DNA from: Portulaca oleracea
Lineage: Eukaryota; Streptophyta; Magnoliopsida; Caryophyllales; Portulacaceae
Direction: 5' to 3'
NCBI GenBank assembly: GCA_029582165.1
Contig: CM055874.1
Coordinates: 48,211,269 to 48,275,268, forward strand
Length of the DNA: 64,000 bases
Below, piece by piece: positions 54,544 to 64,000 of the stretch (its first letter is position 1; the number at the start of each line of letters is the position of its first letter). The notes beneath the pieces are model-generated. The model did no database searches, was not told the DNA's origin, and was given only the letters and a program-made list of their open reading frames with translations. The position numbers and the translations under genes are program-made.

Positions 54544-54615
54544 GCATTTGTAGTCCAACGGTTAGGATAATTGCCTTCCAAGCAATAGACCCGGGTTCGA
54601 CTCCCGGCAAACGCA
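54544..54615 (+). tRNA. tRNA-Gly (TCC), copy 4, acceptor mismatch
   Basis: Anticodon and T arms match copy 1. The acceptor stem GCATTTG/CAAACGC has one A-C mismatch at position 3. It could still be processed. Confidence 0.75.
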
Positions 54616-56929
54616 TGATTAATTTTAATTCATTCTCCATAATATGGACTTAAACTACTTTGAACTAAAGCTAAATGTCTTAGTAAACTTTTTCCACTTG
54701 TTTTACATGGAGTAGTACCTAGGTAAAGAACGATGTTTAAATCATAAATCATTTGGAACCAATCTTTTTAAATCATAAAGTTTAAGGGTAAAATTGCTAT
54801 ATCAGATCGCTCAATACCTTACATGTGGCGGGATTCTGACGTATTAGTATTGCTATTAGTATTCGTTAAATCAAATAGGATTAAGTGTAGGGGCCTGTAG
54901 AAAAACAGCGTCCCCAGATCCTAATCTAGAACTGGGTAGATCCAATGGATCTAGATTCAGATCCTAGTTATCTGAATCCAGGACTAGATCTTAAAATTAG
55001 GATCCATTTGTAAATGGATCCGGGACTGGATACTGACATCTAGGATCCAGAACCAGACCCAATATCTAGGATCCATATAATTATTTAATACAAAAACAAT
55101 TTTAGGTTCTAAAATTAAGTGAATAGTACTACTCAATCAACCAATAATCCAATCCTAGATCCATGTTTGAAGCCCACGTGAGAAATCATAATTTTGCATA
55201 TAACTTAACTCATTGCTCCTTCAATCCTTACTGCCACAAACCTTCTTCTCCTTCAAACCTCTCCAGATTGTAGTTGGAAATAGTGACTGAGTTGATCAAT
55301 GTCATGGAAATCTCCAAATCACAATTGGCAATGTAAGTATAAAAATTTTGATAATGATGTGCGTTTCCAAACTGGGTACCCGGATCCAGATCCATTCCCG
55401 GTGGATCCCAGATTGGATTCTGATTTTAAGATCCAGTTTCAAATGGATCCGGGACTGTATCCTAAAATAAAGATCCATTACTAAATAGATCCGGGACTGG
55501 ATCCTTAAATTTTAGGTGGGTACCCCATATTTCTTACCTCTATTTGTTGTCCACCTTTTCCCTTTTCCTTCATCCCTTTCGCACTAATACCTCCATATAT
55601 TAGTTTGAGCTCTTGATTCAGCCAATGCATCACCTCTATTGGGTTTACAATCCAATTCTGCAAACCTTTTATATTGCGAGCTATCCATACAAACCATATT
55701 ATCCCTAGGAATTCCATGCTCAACTCCTTTCCATCGTCCTTAATCTTCCACAACATTCACATCCAGTTGTGTGCCCATTCATCAAAGCTAGCCTAATGTC
55801 ATGTGTTCTTGATTTATCATTACTATCGACCAAGCATACCTAAATGAGTTGTCCATTCACAGTCTCCAAAAAGGTGCTCCATTATTTCTTCCAACTCTTC
55901 CACGAAGATGGCATCTGGCATCCGCCTCTTTATCCCAAACTAATCTCCTTGTAGCTAGTGGTAAGACATTATTCATTTCTTCGAGAAGTGTACCTTCCAG
56001 TTACATGGGATGTAGAGTGCACAAATTCTCCTTCACAAACTTGATTCTCTTGGATGGTTCTTCTATTTTTGTCTTATATTTCATGTTCTTGACTTTGTTC
56101 CCACTGGAGATAATATCATGTTTTTATATATATTTCTTTAGTAATCCCCAGTAAAACGGGTCCTGTTTTGTTGTCTTTAGCGGGAAGGCCGGAACCTCCC
56201 TTGTTATTTCCCTTGAAAAGGTCTCCTTCGTGAGTGTTTGATTTCATTTCCTCAAATTTTCCTCAAAACCTATGTTATTCACTTTGTCTCCCATTCTTGT
56301 TTTTCCACTGTGAGCTTGAGGATGGTCCCATGATGTTTAACCCATTTCTTGTTTAATACTAGAATCTGTCTTCCATTCCATATTATGATCTACATCTTCT
56401 TTGTGGTCCCAACCAAACTCCCCCATCCCCATGATCCATGTCTCTTAATTTGATGGCTTAATAGAAGAGGGGAGTGGCTCTTGTACCTATCTTTGTATAT
56501 CTGACCAAGTAGGGATTATGGATTGTTGTGTACTCTCCAAGCTTGTTGGGCTAAAAGAGTATCATTCATCGACTCCACTTTTCTTACCGGAAGAAATCTA
56601 CCATCGTTGAATCTAGTTTCTGGCTAAAGTAATTGGGACTTTAAACACTAACAGTAGATACCGGTTTACAGCAGATGAGACTAAATTAATTAGAACTAGT
56701 CTCCCAGCCGGGGATAGTAGTGTCGCTTTCCAATTATTAAGTCTCGCTGTGATATCGTTCATGAGGAATCCCAATAGACTCATCTTGTTTCTTCTCATTA
56801 TAGGAGGATTCCTATATACTTGTGGAATTCTTCCTCTATCTAATAGATAAAGATATTCTTGAGCCCCTATTTTTCCAGCTCTTTTGTATTTGGGGTAACC
56901 ATCATTTGTGACTTATTCACATGTATAAT

Positions 56930-57533
56930 CTACCCTGATGTTAGGCAGAAGTCATCTATGATTATCTTCAAATTAAGGTAGTAGCTGACGGCTACCTCTG
57001 CGAAGAAAATCGAGTCATCAGCAAAGAGGATCTGTGTAATCTCTAGACTTCCTCTGGCAAACTTGATCCCTTTTATGTTTTTCCTCTCTTGCTCTACCTT
57101 TAAGTTTGCTGCTAGCTTATCTAAGCATAGCATGATAGATAGGGGCATAGGGGGTCTCCCTGTCTGAGGCCTGATTGATGTATAAAGGGTGCTGACAATT
57201 TTCCATTGATCAAAATTGGATATCTGTCTGTTTGAACACACCCCATGATAAGTTGGTTTCAATGTGTTGGAAAAGCTAGTCTCTCAAGGAATCTTTGCAT
57301 GAAATCCCATCTCCATCTATCATATGCCTTATTTATATCTACCTTAATTACATCCAGCTTCCTGCCTTACTTCTTCCCTTTAAGAAAGCATTTTGAGAAT
57401 CATTTATCAATTCGTTGATTATACTTCTCAATATATTCATAATACTCTTTAAAACCAACTTGTAAAGGACGTTGCATAGGCTGATTGGCTTGTAATCTTC
57501 CATTTCTGTGGGTACCTCCTTCTTCGAAATCAA
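56930..57533 (-). pseudogene. LINE reverse transcriptase fragments
   Basis: Two open pieces (57533-57348 and 57262-56930) hold RT domain motifs: YKPISLCNVLYKL, NDSQNAFLKGRS and the catalytic FADD box (usual YADD/FADD). The palm motif carrying the first Asp falls between the pieces and is disrupted. Confidence 0.88.
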
Positions 57534-58205
57534 GTTGATATGAGTTCGATTGATTTATCTACGTAATCTGCCTATATTAGCATCTGTAGGATTGCCCCTG
57601 AAACTTCTTCTCCTATCACTGACTATATCTTTTGGTAGAAGTATGTTAGGATACCATCCGATCTAGGTGCCTTATGAGGCTCTAATTGCTGAACAACCTT
57701 GTCGACTTCCTCTCTTGAAATTGGGCAAGAGAGCTTATCTAGATCTCTACTTGTTAACGACTTCCTATAGTGGGCTAAGATCCTTCCCATGGTTCTCTCC
57801 TGAACACCAGTGGTTGTTCTCTCTTTTGGTAGAGGTCGCGGAAGCAGTTAACAACTTTATTCATCATCTAAACTTCATCATTACTCCAATTCCCCCCTAC
57901 CCACCCACTTGCAAACCTTTCATCCTTGTGTGGGATTAACTATTTTGGTATTATCTGAAGAAAAATTATGTGACCCTATCTCCTTCCTGGGCCAACTTAA
58001 ACTTGGATCTCTATCTCCAGTATTCATATGACAAAATCATGGAGGCTTGACTCTCTTCTTTCTTTTCGATGTAAGCCTGCAAGCTTGATTTAGTAAGGCC
58101 AATTTAAGCTAAATCATTTTACAACAACTCTAGGATTTTCATGGCATCCTCCATTGGTTTGCTCTTTGTTTTCATCTAGTCTAGACACGATATCTTACAT
58201 TTCAT

Positions 58206-58760
58206 TCATAGGGCAGCTAGCCCCCTGACCACATCATATATAGTGTTTGTGCTTCTATCCTCCACGATCCATTCCTCAATCGAGCATTTCCTCGTGTCCT
58301 GCACCTGTAGTGCCCAAGCCTCAACTTTGTATCCTCTGTTTCTTATTTGATGGGTATGCTCATCTTCATACATCAGGATGGGATTGTGGTATGAGAACAG
58401 TATGGGGAGGTTATGAATGAACATATTAGGGAACTTTAATAGACCCTCCTGATTTGTATACCCTCTATTTAAGGTCTCCATTATCAATTGGTCTTCTTCC
58501 CTATTATTTGTCCATGTGAATTGTACACCTAATAAGGGTATTTCTATAAGGGTCATTCCTTGCCTCCATCTTTGGAAAATTTCCTTACCCTAAATTTCAG
58601 TTGCCCCTCCCATCTTTTGATGTTAGTATTCAACCTGGTTGAAATCTCCTAATATTATTAAAGGTTTTTTAACCCCTTGAGAAAGTTGCTTTAATTCCTC
58701 CCATGCCTGTCCCTGTTTATGAGTTTCTAGATGTTCATAAACAAAGCAATAATACTTCAA
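58206..58760 (-). pseudogene. LINE endonuclease C-terminal part
   Basis: Readable pieces contain YEHLETHKQGQAWEELKQLS, LGDFNQ (metal-binding Asp/Asn of AP-type endonucleases) and FTWTNNR. The SDH active-site motif is not preserved. Multiple frame changes. Confidence 0.8.
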
Positions 58761-58851
58761 ACACTCCCCATTTCATTCACTTGACAAACTATAACATTTG
58801 TACACACAGATACAATAAATAGATCTATAGGAAAATTTTTACAGCGATCCC

Positions 58852-60508
58852 TGTACAGTAGGTTGGTATACCCGGTTAATTTTCGTTCTTCTCGAGGAGC
58901 AAGGGGCCTTGGTCAAAGTATCTAGGTATAGGTACGAACTAAGATCGCTAGGGAACAAAATTTGGTTGATTGGTAAGCAAGCAGAACAAAGAACAATCTA
59001 TGGTTCTGTCAAGGTAGGACAATGGGCTTCAGGGGATTTTCAGGATGCGAACGTGATCAAACGGGAATTCCGCTAGAAAAGACCAAACGGGAATTCCGCT
59101 AGGAAAGACCAAACGGGATTTTCAGGATGCGAACGTGATCAAATGGGATTTTCAGGATGGGTTTTGGAACAAGAGAGCAAAAAGTGAAGAAAACCAAACG
59201 GGAATTCCGCTAGAAAAGACCAACCAGCTTCCGTTTTTCAAGGGTAATCCAGATTAACTACCTCAAAGTCCACCACAGACCCAAAGGGTTAATATAACGG
59301 GATTCCCTAGCTAACCTTTTTCCCACTTTCTTGGGCGAATGTTACCTATCCCCTCTCCAACCTTCCATTGACAAGTGTTCGACACATTCGAGAACTTTCG
59401 GACTCAAAAACATCACACTTGAAGGAAGGATTGGAGTGGGAAAGTGATTTTCCACCTAATTACTCACTAACAAAGCTAAACCCATTCCTACTCACCTATC
59501 CATGCCCCTAATTACTCCCTATCCTATGGGGATTCTAGCCACTAATCATAACTAAAACTAAGCTAACAACATCAATCTCAAACCTAAGCATGATTTATAA
59601 GAACAAAGAAGCAATCATAAGGTAATCCAAACCAAAACACCAAGTAACAAAGCAATTAACAAGTAATTAAATGATTAACAAAGGAAAGTAGAGTAAAAGG
59701 AAGGAAGTCACCTATCAAGGATCCAATGAACAACGATGAACCATGAAAGAAATGCTTCAAATAATCTTTCAATCAATAAGGCTTCAATCTTGATTACAAA
59801 CCACATGAAGAAGAAAATCTCCCTTAATAATACACTAACCCTAGATTAAAACTAAGCTAAAACTTTAATGAAGAGCCCTAAACCCATCTCCAAGCTAAAG
59901 CAATGGAATCCTCTTTAATCCCCTTCCAAAATCGACATCCAAGGTTTATATACAAAGGACATGAGCTTCCAAAAACACTGCCGTTTTAACCAATAGATGC
60001 GCATGAAACCCCAGGCCGTCGGGGGCGCGACGACTGTCGTCGCGGGCACGACGCAGCGAAGGCAGGCAGGCGATTCAGAATTTTCGCGGTGTAGCGGGTG
60101 CGACGTCAGTGGTCGTGGGTACGACCAGCCTGGACAGCATCGTCCGTTGCAGGTGCCACCATAGGTGTCGCGGGCACGACAGCCTCCTGCAAGTTCTCCC
60201 TTTCTTTCCTTCAAGTATGTAGTGCCCGCTACAAAGGTTGTAGTGGGTGCTATGAGCCTGATTTTCTTCAAACTTGAGGAGGACCTTCCCAGGCTTACTC
60301 CTCTTTGGTTCTCGGTTCGGCTTGGCTCGAGGAATCTCTCGGGATTTCCTAAAATAGCCTTGAATTGCCCCCTTGCTTCGTTTTGCTCCTTAAATGCGAA
60401 AAACCTACAAAAGAACTAAAAACCAAATAAAAGTATGAAAACAAACCGGAATCGAGCCAAAAGACCAAGTCCGAGAGCGTTATTTAGTCCTAAAAATGGG
60501 CCTAAACA
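58852..60508 (-). mobile_element. Athila-like solo LTR, 1,657 bp
   Basis: Homologous over its length to the LTR at 2829-4504 in the same orientation. Ends TGTACAG...CTAAACA. Flanks ATCCC (58847-58851) and TTCCC (60509-60513) match in 4 of 5 bases, consistent with a mutated target duplication. No primer binding site or internal domain adjoins it. Hairpins GTCGT...ACGAC (60036-60052) and GGTCGTGGGTACGACC (60111-60126) are present. A local triplication of AAACGGGAATTCCGCTAG words lies at 59,058-59,220. Confidence 0.88.
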
Positions 60509-60513
60509 TTCCC

Positions 60514-60823
60514 TTTTAGCCTCAATTCTTTTATTGTATCACTTCCCCTTGAAGTAGTTGATGCTTCAGCCTGTGCCCTCCTTATCACCCTTCCCTGGTA
60601 TTTTGTTGTTGATTGCTCCCGGGATCCAAAACATATCCAATTTGGCCCACTTGAATCTTTTTTCCAAGGAGGAAAAAATTCCCTCCTCTACCCATTTTCC
60701 TTCTATGGTAGTGAGATCGCTTTCCTCTTTGCTTGTTTGAATGGTTTGGCAACTTCTGCTCTTATACTTGAAAGGTGAAGTATCCCGGGTTCCTTTCTCG
60801 ACCCTAGTCACATGGGCCAAGCG
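60514..60823 (-). pseudogene. Probable upstream part of the interrupted LINE
   Basis: The minus-strand frame 60820-60566 is open (84 aa, basic start, KRFKWAKLDMFW). Further toward the LTR the minus strand encodes IKELRLKGN-like sequence, which resembles the early endonuclease region of plant LINEs. Weak evidence; it may be unrelated. Confidence 0.4.
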
Positions 60824-61111
60824 GGTTGCGTTTCGGCCGACCGATCAGCTCCAATTCCATATCGACCAGGGGCCAAACCGAGATATCACGGGCATCCAAT
60901 GGATGGGCCGTGATAGCCTCTAAAGGGACCTTATTCCTCATACCGGCAAGAATAAGGAGAAGCGAACCGGAGAAGAGGCGAGGCGAAGAACTAGCTAGAA
61001 AGAAGAGAAGGGGAGCATTAGGCCCGTCACGGTCGTGACTCACCCTGTCACGCTCGTAACAGGCCTTAATGGGGAGTCTTGGCTGAGGAACAGGACGTCG
61101 AGGGCGCGACT
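60824..61111. other. Unassigned sequence with an LTR-type hairpin
   Basis: Contains GTCACGGTCGTGAC (about 61,026-61,039) and GTCACGCTCGTAAC, like the hairpins of the Athila LTRs, but no alignable LTR ends. Confidence 0.4.
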
Positions 61112-62206
61112 ACCTGTGAACATTTTTTCTCGCCGTTCAGACTTCTGAATATCCACGGGATGGGGGTTTGGAGGTTTGTGATGGGGTTTAACTTTAAAAA
61201 ACCCTTTAAGGGATAAATTGAACATTTCATGAATAATAGTTGTAAAATTACTTTCCCTTCACTTTATGCATTTTACGAGTAATCAAATTAAACCTTTAAG
61301 AGTGAAAATCCACTGGTTCCAACTCTTCTAAATTAAATTCAATTTGCTCACAAGATGTAAGGCTCGGAAGAAAGTAATTTAGGCAAATATTATTTAGAAA
61401 TATACAAAGAATACCTTAAAGTTGCATCGATACATTGTAAAACCATGTTAAACACAGTTTATGAAATCCCGATGTATTTTATTTCGAAAAGGAGTCGCCA
61501 CCCGACTTTTTGAAAGGAAAAGCCAAGACAAAACCAAAAGGAAAATAAAGCAAAACTCCGCCTACGAAACCAAGAATAGATTCGGGGGTAAGGTTACGAA
61601 CTCGAAAAGTAGGAACCTTAAGAGTTCGCCTCTTACAAAAGGAAATACTCTACTAAAAGTTTTAAGTGTGCTTTTTATCAGATTTGGAAGGGAGATAAAT
61701 AAGAACTTTATAGAACCGTTTCATTCATCATGCAATAATGAATTAAAGGAAAGAAGAAATACAACATGTACACTTTATTTATATGAAGGAAAACACTTAG
61801 TTCATTAGAGTGCATTTGAGGTGATGAACCTTAGTTCATCCATGCGTCCATGGACGGTGGAGTGTGAATGTGTTTGCATTGGGAACTGGTGTTTAACACT
61901 TGGACAAAAATTGCATTTCACAAGCTCATTAGAGTGCATTTGAGGTGCTTTTCTGAGGTTTCGAACTTGTGACTTCCTTGCATGTGTTTACGTAGCTCTG
62001 CATAGCTTGCATGGCTTGATTTCTTATGTAAATAATGTGCATGCAGCTAGCCGGTCTCACATGTGATCACGCATGTGGCTTTAAGCGAGTAACATACATC
62101 TAAGTGAATGTGTTTACGCTTTATTATCCAGCTTCTTCTTCTTTATTATGGCTTTATGCTATATAGTTTATGCTATATATTAATATGCTAATACCCGGTG
62201 TCTACA
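61112..62206 (-). mobile_element. Tat/Ogre-like 3' LTR, minus orientation (left end approximate)
   Basis: In element orientation it starts TGTAGACACCGGGTATTAG at 62206, right after the polypurine-like AAAGTGGGGCTATC (62,207-62,220). It has the family block GAGTCGCCACCCGAC near 61,492 and TTCGGGGGTAAGGTTACG near 61,580, shared with the LTR at 34,216-35,781. The end near TGTGAAC (61,113) is a guess. Confidence 0.7.
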
Positions 62207-62519
62207 GATAGCCCCACTTTGATTGAGTCCTGGATAGGATGAGAATCAAAGTAGTATTGATTTGATGGACACCGGTTGGGATATGACTTTGTAGAGTGCA
62301 AAGCCTGGGGTGACACTTGGAAGTTGAGGCCCTGCGTCGTGGTTGGTGGATTGCGCCTTTAAAGGAATGATCTCGGACATTTGATGCCCTACTTTGAAGT
62401 GATCTCGGGCGTTGTTGACGTTCTACTTGAAGTTGTGGGCTGACTCTTAGAAGTTAAAGTCCTATGTCGCAGTTGGCGAGCTTGCGCCTTCACAATGATC
62501 TCAGCAAATTTGATGCTTT

Positions 62520-62815
62520 ACTTATTGGGGAGACTTCACCGTGCACAATGTCGATGGCTCTTAGGGTTTAATGTTTGATGGAAATTCAATGCCGAGGGAC
62601 TTCACTGATGCTATGTCGATGGCCCTGGGGGTTGAGACTTCACCGATCATGATGTCGACGGCTCGGGTTTTGACTTTGATTTTGATGGCAAGTCAATGTC
62701 GGGAAGACTTCACTGGACACCATGCCAATGGCTCTTGATTTCGATGTTTGATTTTGATGGCAATTCAATGCCGGGAAACTTCTTCGAACTCGATCCCAGC
62801 GACTCTTATTTTCCT
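62520..62815. repeat. Degenerate tandem repeat, ~70-bp units
   Basis: Four or five units of ACTTCAC(C/T)G...ATGTCGATGGCTCT...TTTGATGGCAATTCAATGCCGGGA, with unequal spacing. Confidence 0.8.
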
Positions 62816-63235
62816 GCAAAAATGCAAATTTGCTTTTGTCAATTTTTATAGAATTTAAATTTTTATCTGGATAGCTTACCTCGGGATGCGTCAGCATGAT
62901 CATTGGAAAATGCTTCTTTATTGGGGGGACTTGACACTTCAACCTTGAGAAGACCCACTTCATTTTATTGGGAACACTTAGTCGTGCCCTTCTTTGAAAA
63001 CATGCTTTTTTTATTCTTGGAAGCATGCATGAGGAAAAGACAAACACTCCCTTCTTGCCTAAGCCGATCGGACTTCAATAAAGGGAGGGAATCTTTTCAC
63101 GTACATCTCAGCCTTTCAGGCGATGCAGGGGACCAAGTTGGCCACAATAATTGTGAGAAGCTTTAAGTTCGGTCAGACTTTAGCACTGACCAATGAGAGT
63201 TTGACACGTGGCTGAGTGGTCCTAGCTATATTGCC

Positions 63236-63242
63236 TATAAAT
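63236..63242 (+). promoter_or_regulatory. TATA box upstream of the mobile-domain gene
   Basis: TATAAAT, 116 bp upstream of the ATG at 63358, with GACACGTGGC (G-box/ABRE-like) at 63,203-63,212. Confidence 0.65.
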
Positions 63243-63357
63243 GGGGAGCTTTGGCTTCAACACTCCTCATAATTTTTACATTCAAGCTCCTCTTAGCTTC
63301 CTTCTTTATTCTCTTTCTAAGAAACACTTTTAGTATTTTGGGTTTTATCACAAAGTG

Positions 63358-63968
63358 ATGGCTATTCTGCGGAGAGGACGCCGTCGTGCTACTCAACAAG
63401 CTGTTTAAGAACATCCGTATGCAAGGACGGTGCAAAAGGAATATCCCAGTAGGGAATTCACACCGGCGCAGTTGGTCTTCCGCCAGGATGAACATGTGTT
63501 GTTCTTTCGTTCTCACACTTTGGTATGCACTTATTCAAGCTTATTTTTATAGCATGTTATTTTTAAAGATGTTTGCATGCTATTGCTTGTTTCCGCACTT
63601 TAAGTTGAATATAAAGTAGAATGAATACTCTAAATTTTGCTTGAAGTACCTTATTTTCTAGCACCAACATTTAGGCTCTTTTGTTGCTTTTGCCATAGGA
63701 TGACTCTATTAAGACATGTCGGAGCATGCAGAGTGTAGTATATTTGTCCAAACATGAAAAGGTGGGGAAATTCTACACAACCACGGCAAGAAATGCGGGT
63801 TTTGGCCCTTTCTTGGCTTGCTTGGATGCCTGGAGAGTTCGTAGGAAGAGGATATTTGGTCGTGCTATTGTGGAACGTTTTTGCGAAACAACTAATTCGT
63901 TCCACCTCCCTGTTGGTGAAAGGATGCTCACTCCAGTTGACTTTGTGATGATCACTAGCCTTAATTAA
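63358..63968 (+). pseudogene. Plant mobile domain (PMD) gene, two exons, opposite strand to the retrotransposon
   Basis: Proposed exons 63358-63522 and 63699-63968, spliced in phase 0 (donor GTATGC, acceptor CCATAG). Exon 1 begins MAILRRGRRRATQQAV, then TAA at 63406-63408; the frame continues REFTPAQLVFRQDEHVLFFR. Exon 2 reads AGFGPFLACLDAW, IVERFCETTNSFHLPVGERM and TPVDFVMITSL, the core pattern of plant mobile domains (AGF..fl, E.THTFHLP.GE.TITL.D...l.GL), then TAA at 63966 where a glycine-rich loop would continue. PMD proteins (MAIN family) occur in host silencing factors and in transposons. The two stops suggest decay. It could alternatively start further downstream or splice differently. 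Confidence 0.72.
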
Positions 63969-64000
63969 GGTGGCCAGTTGCTGGAGTTTCAAAGGGATGT

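Larger units (their letters stand above)
52860..55200 (+). repeat. Duplicated ~1.2-kb unit containing two tRNA-Gly copies
   Basis: Copy 1 to 3 are 1,213 bp apart, copy 2 to 4 are 1,205 bp apart, and the GGATCC-rich blocks about 1,200 bp apart. Flanks such as CTTCTTCCACTT, CATGGAGTAGTACCTAGGTA and GCATGTGGCGGGATT repeat around each tRNA, so ~370-bp subunits existed before the 1.2-kb duplication. Confidence 0.9.
53700..55516. repeat. GGATCC-rich repeat blocks (three copies)
   Basis: Blocks at about 53,715-53,875, 54,915-55,075 and 55,375-55,516 iterate GGATCC(G/A)GGA, TGGATCCGGGACTGGATCC and AGATCC words at 10-25 bp spacing. The third block lies outside the 1.2-kb tandem unit. Confidence 0.85.
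55505..58851 (-). mobile_element. Decayed LINE (L1-like non-LTR retrotransposon), minus strand
   Basis: Coding remnants appear in correct order on the minus strand. Endonuclease: LIILGDFNQV near 58,640-58,665; LLGVQFTWTNNR at 58,490-58,540. Reverse transcriptase: DYKPISLCNVLYK near 57,460-57,500; LFADDSIFF near 57,003-57,030. Post-RT: NWKATLLSPAGRLVLINLV near 56,660-56,740. C-terminal: GIIWFVWIARN near 55,660-55,700. Several frame breaks and stops; inactive. Confidence 0.9.
62207..64000 (-). mobile_element. 3' internal region of a minus-strand Tat/Ogre-like element (runs off the window)
   Basis: Lies upstream (in element sense) of the 3' LTR. It contains a degenerate tandem repeat (62,520-62,815) and an opposite-strand gene (63,358-63,968). 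Pol is expected to the right, beyond the window. Confidence 0.6.

Overview
This window is repeat-dense nuclear DNA of a flowering plant, probably a eudicot. It holds two intron-containing BURP/RD22-type genes, a plant tRNA-Gly cluster, plant LTR-retrotransposon families (Athila-like, Tat/Ogre-like, copia-like, Cassandra-like), CACTA, Stowaway and Tourist elements, and long TA microsatellites. The species cannot be named from sequence alone.

Layout. 1-14,074: a stack of Athila-type Ty3/gypsy debris. A minus-strand copy (1-4,504, running off the left edge) appears to be inserted in the 5' LTR of a plus-strand copy (4,505 onward). An unrelated LTR piece (9,493-10,915) and a second Athila-like 3' end with its LTR (10,920-14,074) follow. 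14,075-17,650: gene and transposon scraps, including an acetyl-CoA synthetase-like exon, a Stowaway MITE and a LINE RNase H fragment. 18,452-23,004: BURP gene 1 (minus), with a 254-bp Cassandra-like solo LTR 409 bp upstream of its start codon and a 1.4-1.9 kb repeat present both in intron 2 and upstream. 25,428-26,176: a poly(A)-tailed retroposed sequence carrying an intact 180-codon ORF. 29,936-34,005: a 4.07-kb CACTA-type element with CTA target duplications and fragments of several host genes (La-type RNA-binding protein, ERD6-like sugar transporter, LRR receptor kinase). 34,194-39,810: fragments of Tat/Ogre-like and copia-like LTRs. 40,026-42,391: BURP gene 2 (minus), a paralogue of gene 1 with identical sizes of exons 1 and 2. 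42,859-49,633: a complete non-autonomous gag-only Ty3/gypsy element with GTTCT target duplications and large tandem arrays. 49,634-52,900: small non-autonomous elements. 52,965-54,615: four tRNA-Gly(TCC) copies in two duplicated pairs. 55,500-58,851: a decayed LINE (minus), apparently interrupted by an Athila-type solo LTR (58,852-60,508). 61,112-64,000: the 3' LTR and 3' internal region of a minus-strand Tat/Ogre-like element, carrying an opposite-strand two-exon gene with a plant mobile domain and its own TATA box.

The genes most likely to work for the host are the two BURP genes and tRNA-Gly copy 1. They do not form a pathway together. Most of the rest is mobile DNA, nested and decaying. 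The most interesting items are the CACTA element with captured genes, the opposite-strand mobile-domain gene, the covarying hairpins inside LTRs, and the Pol III-type (5S-like) solo LTR in the upstream region of BURP gene 1. No similarity search could be run, so family names rest on recognised motifs.
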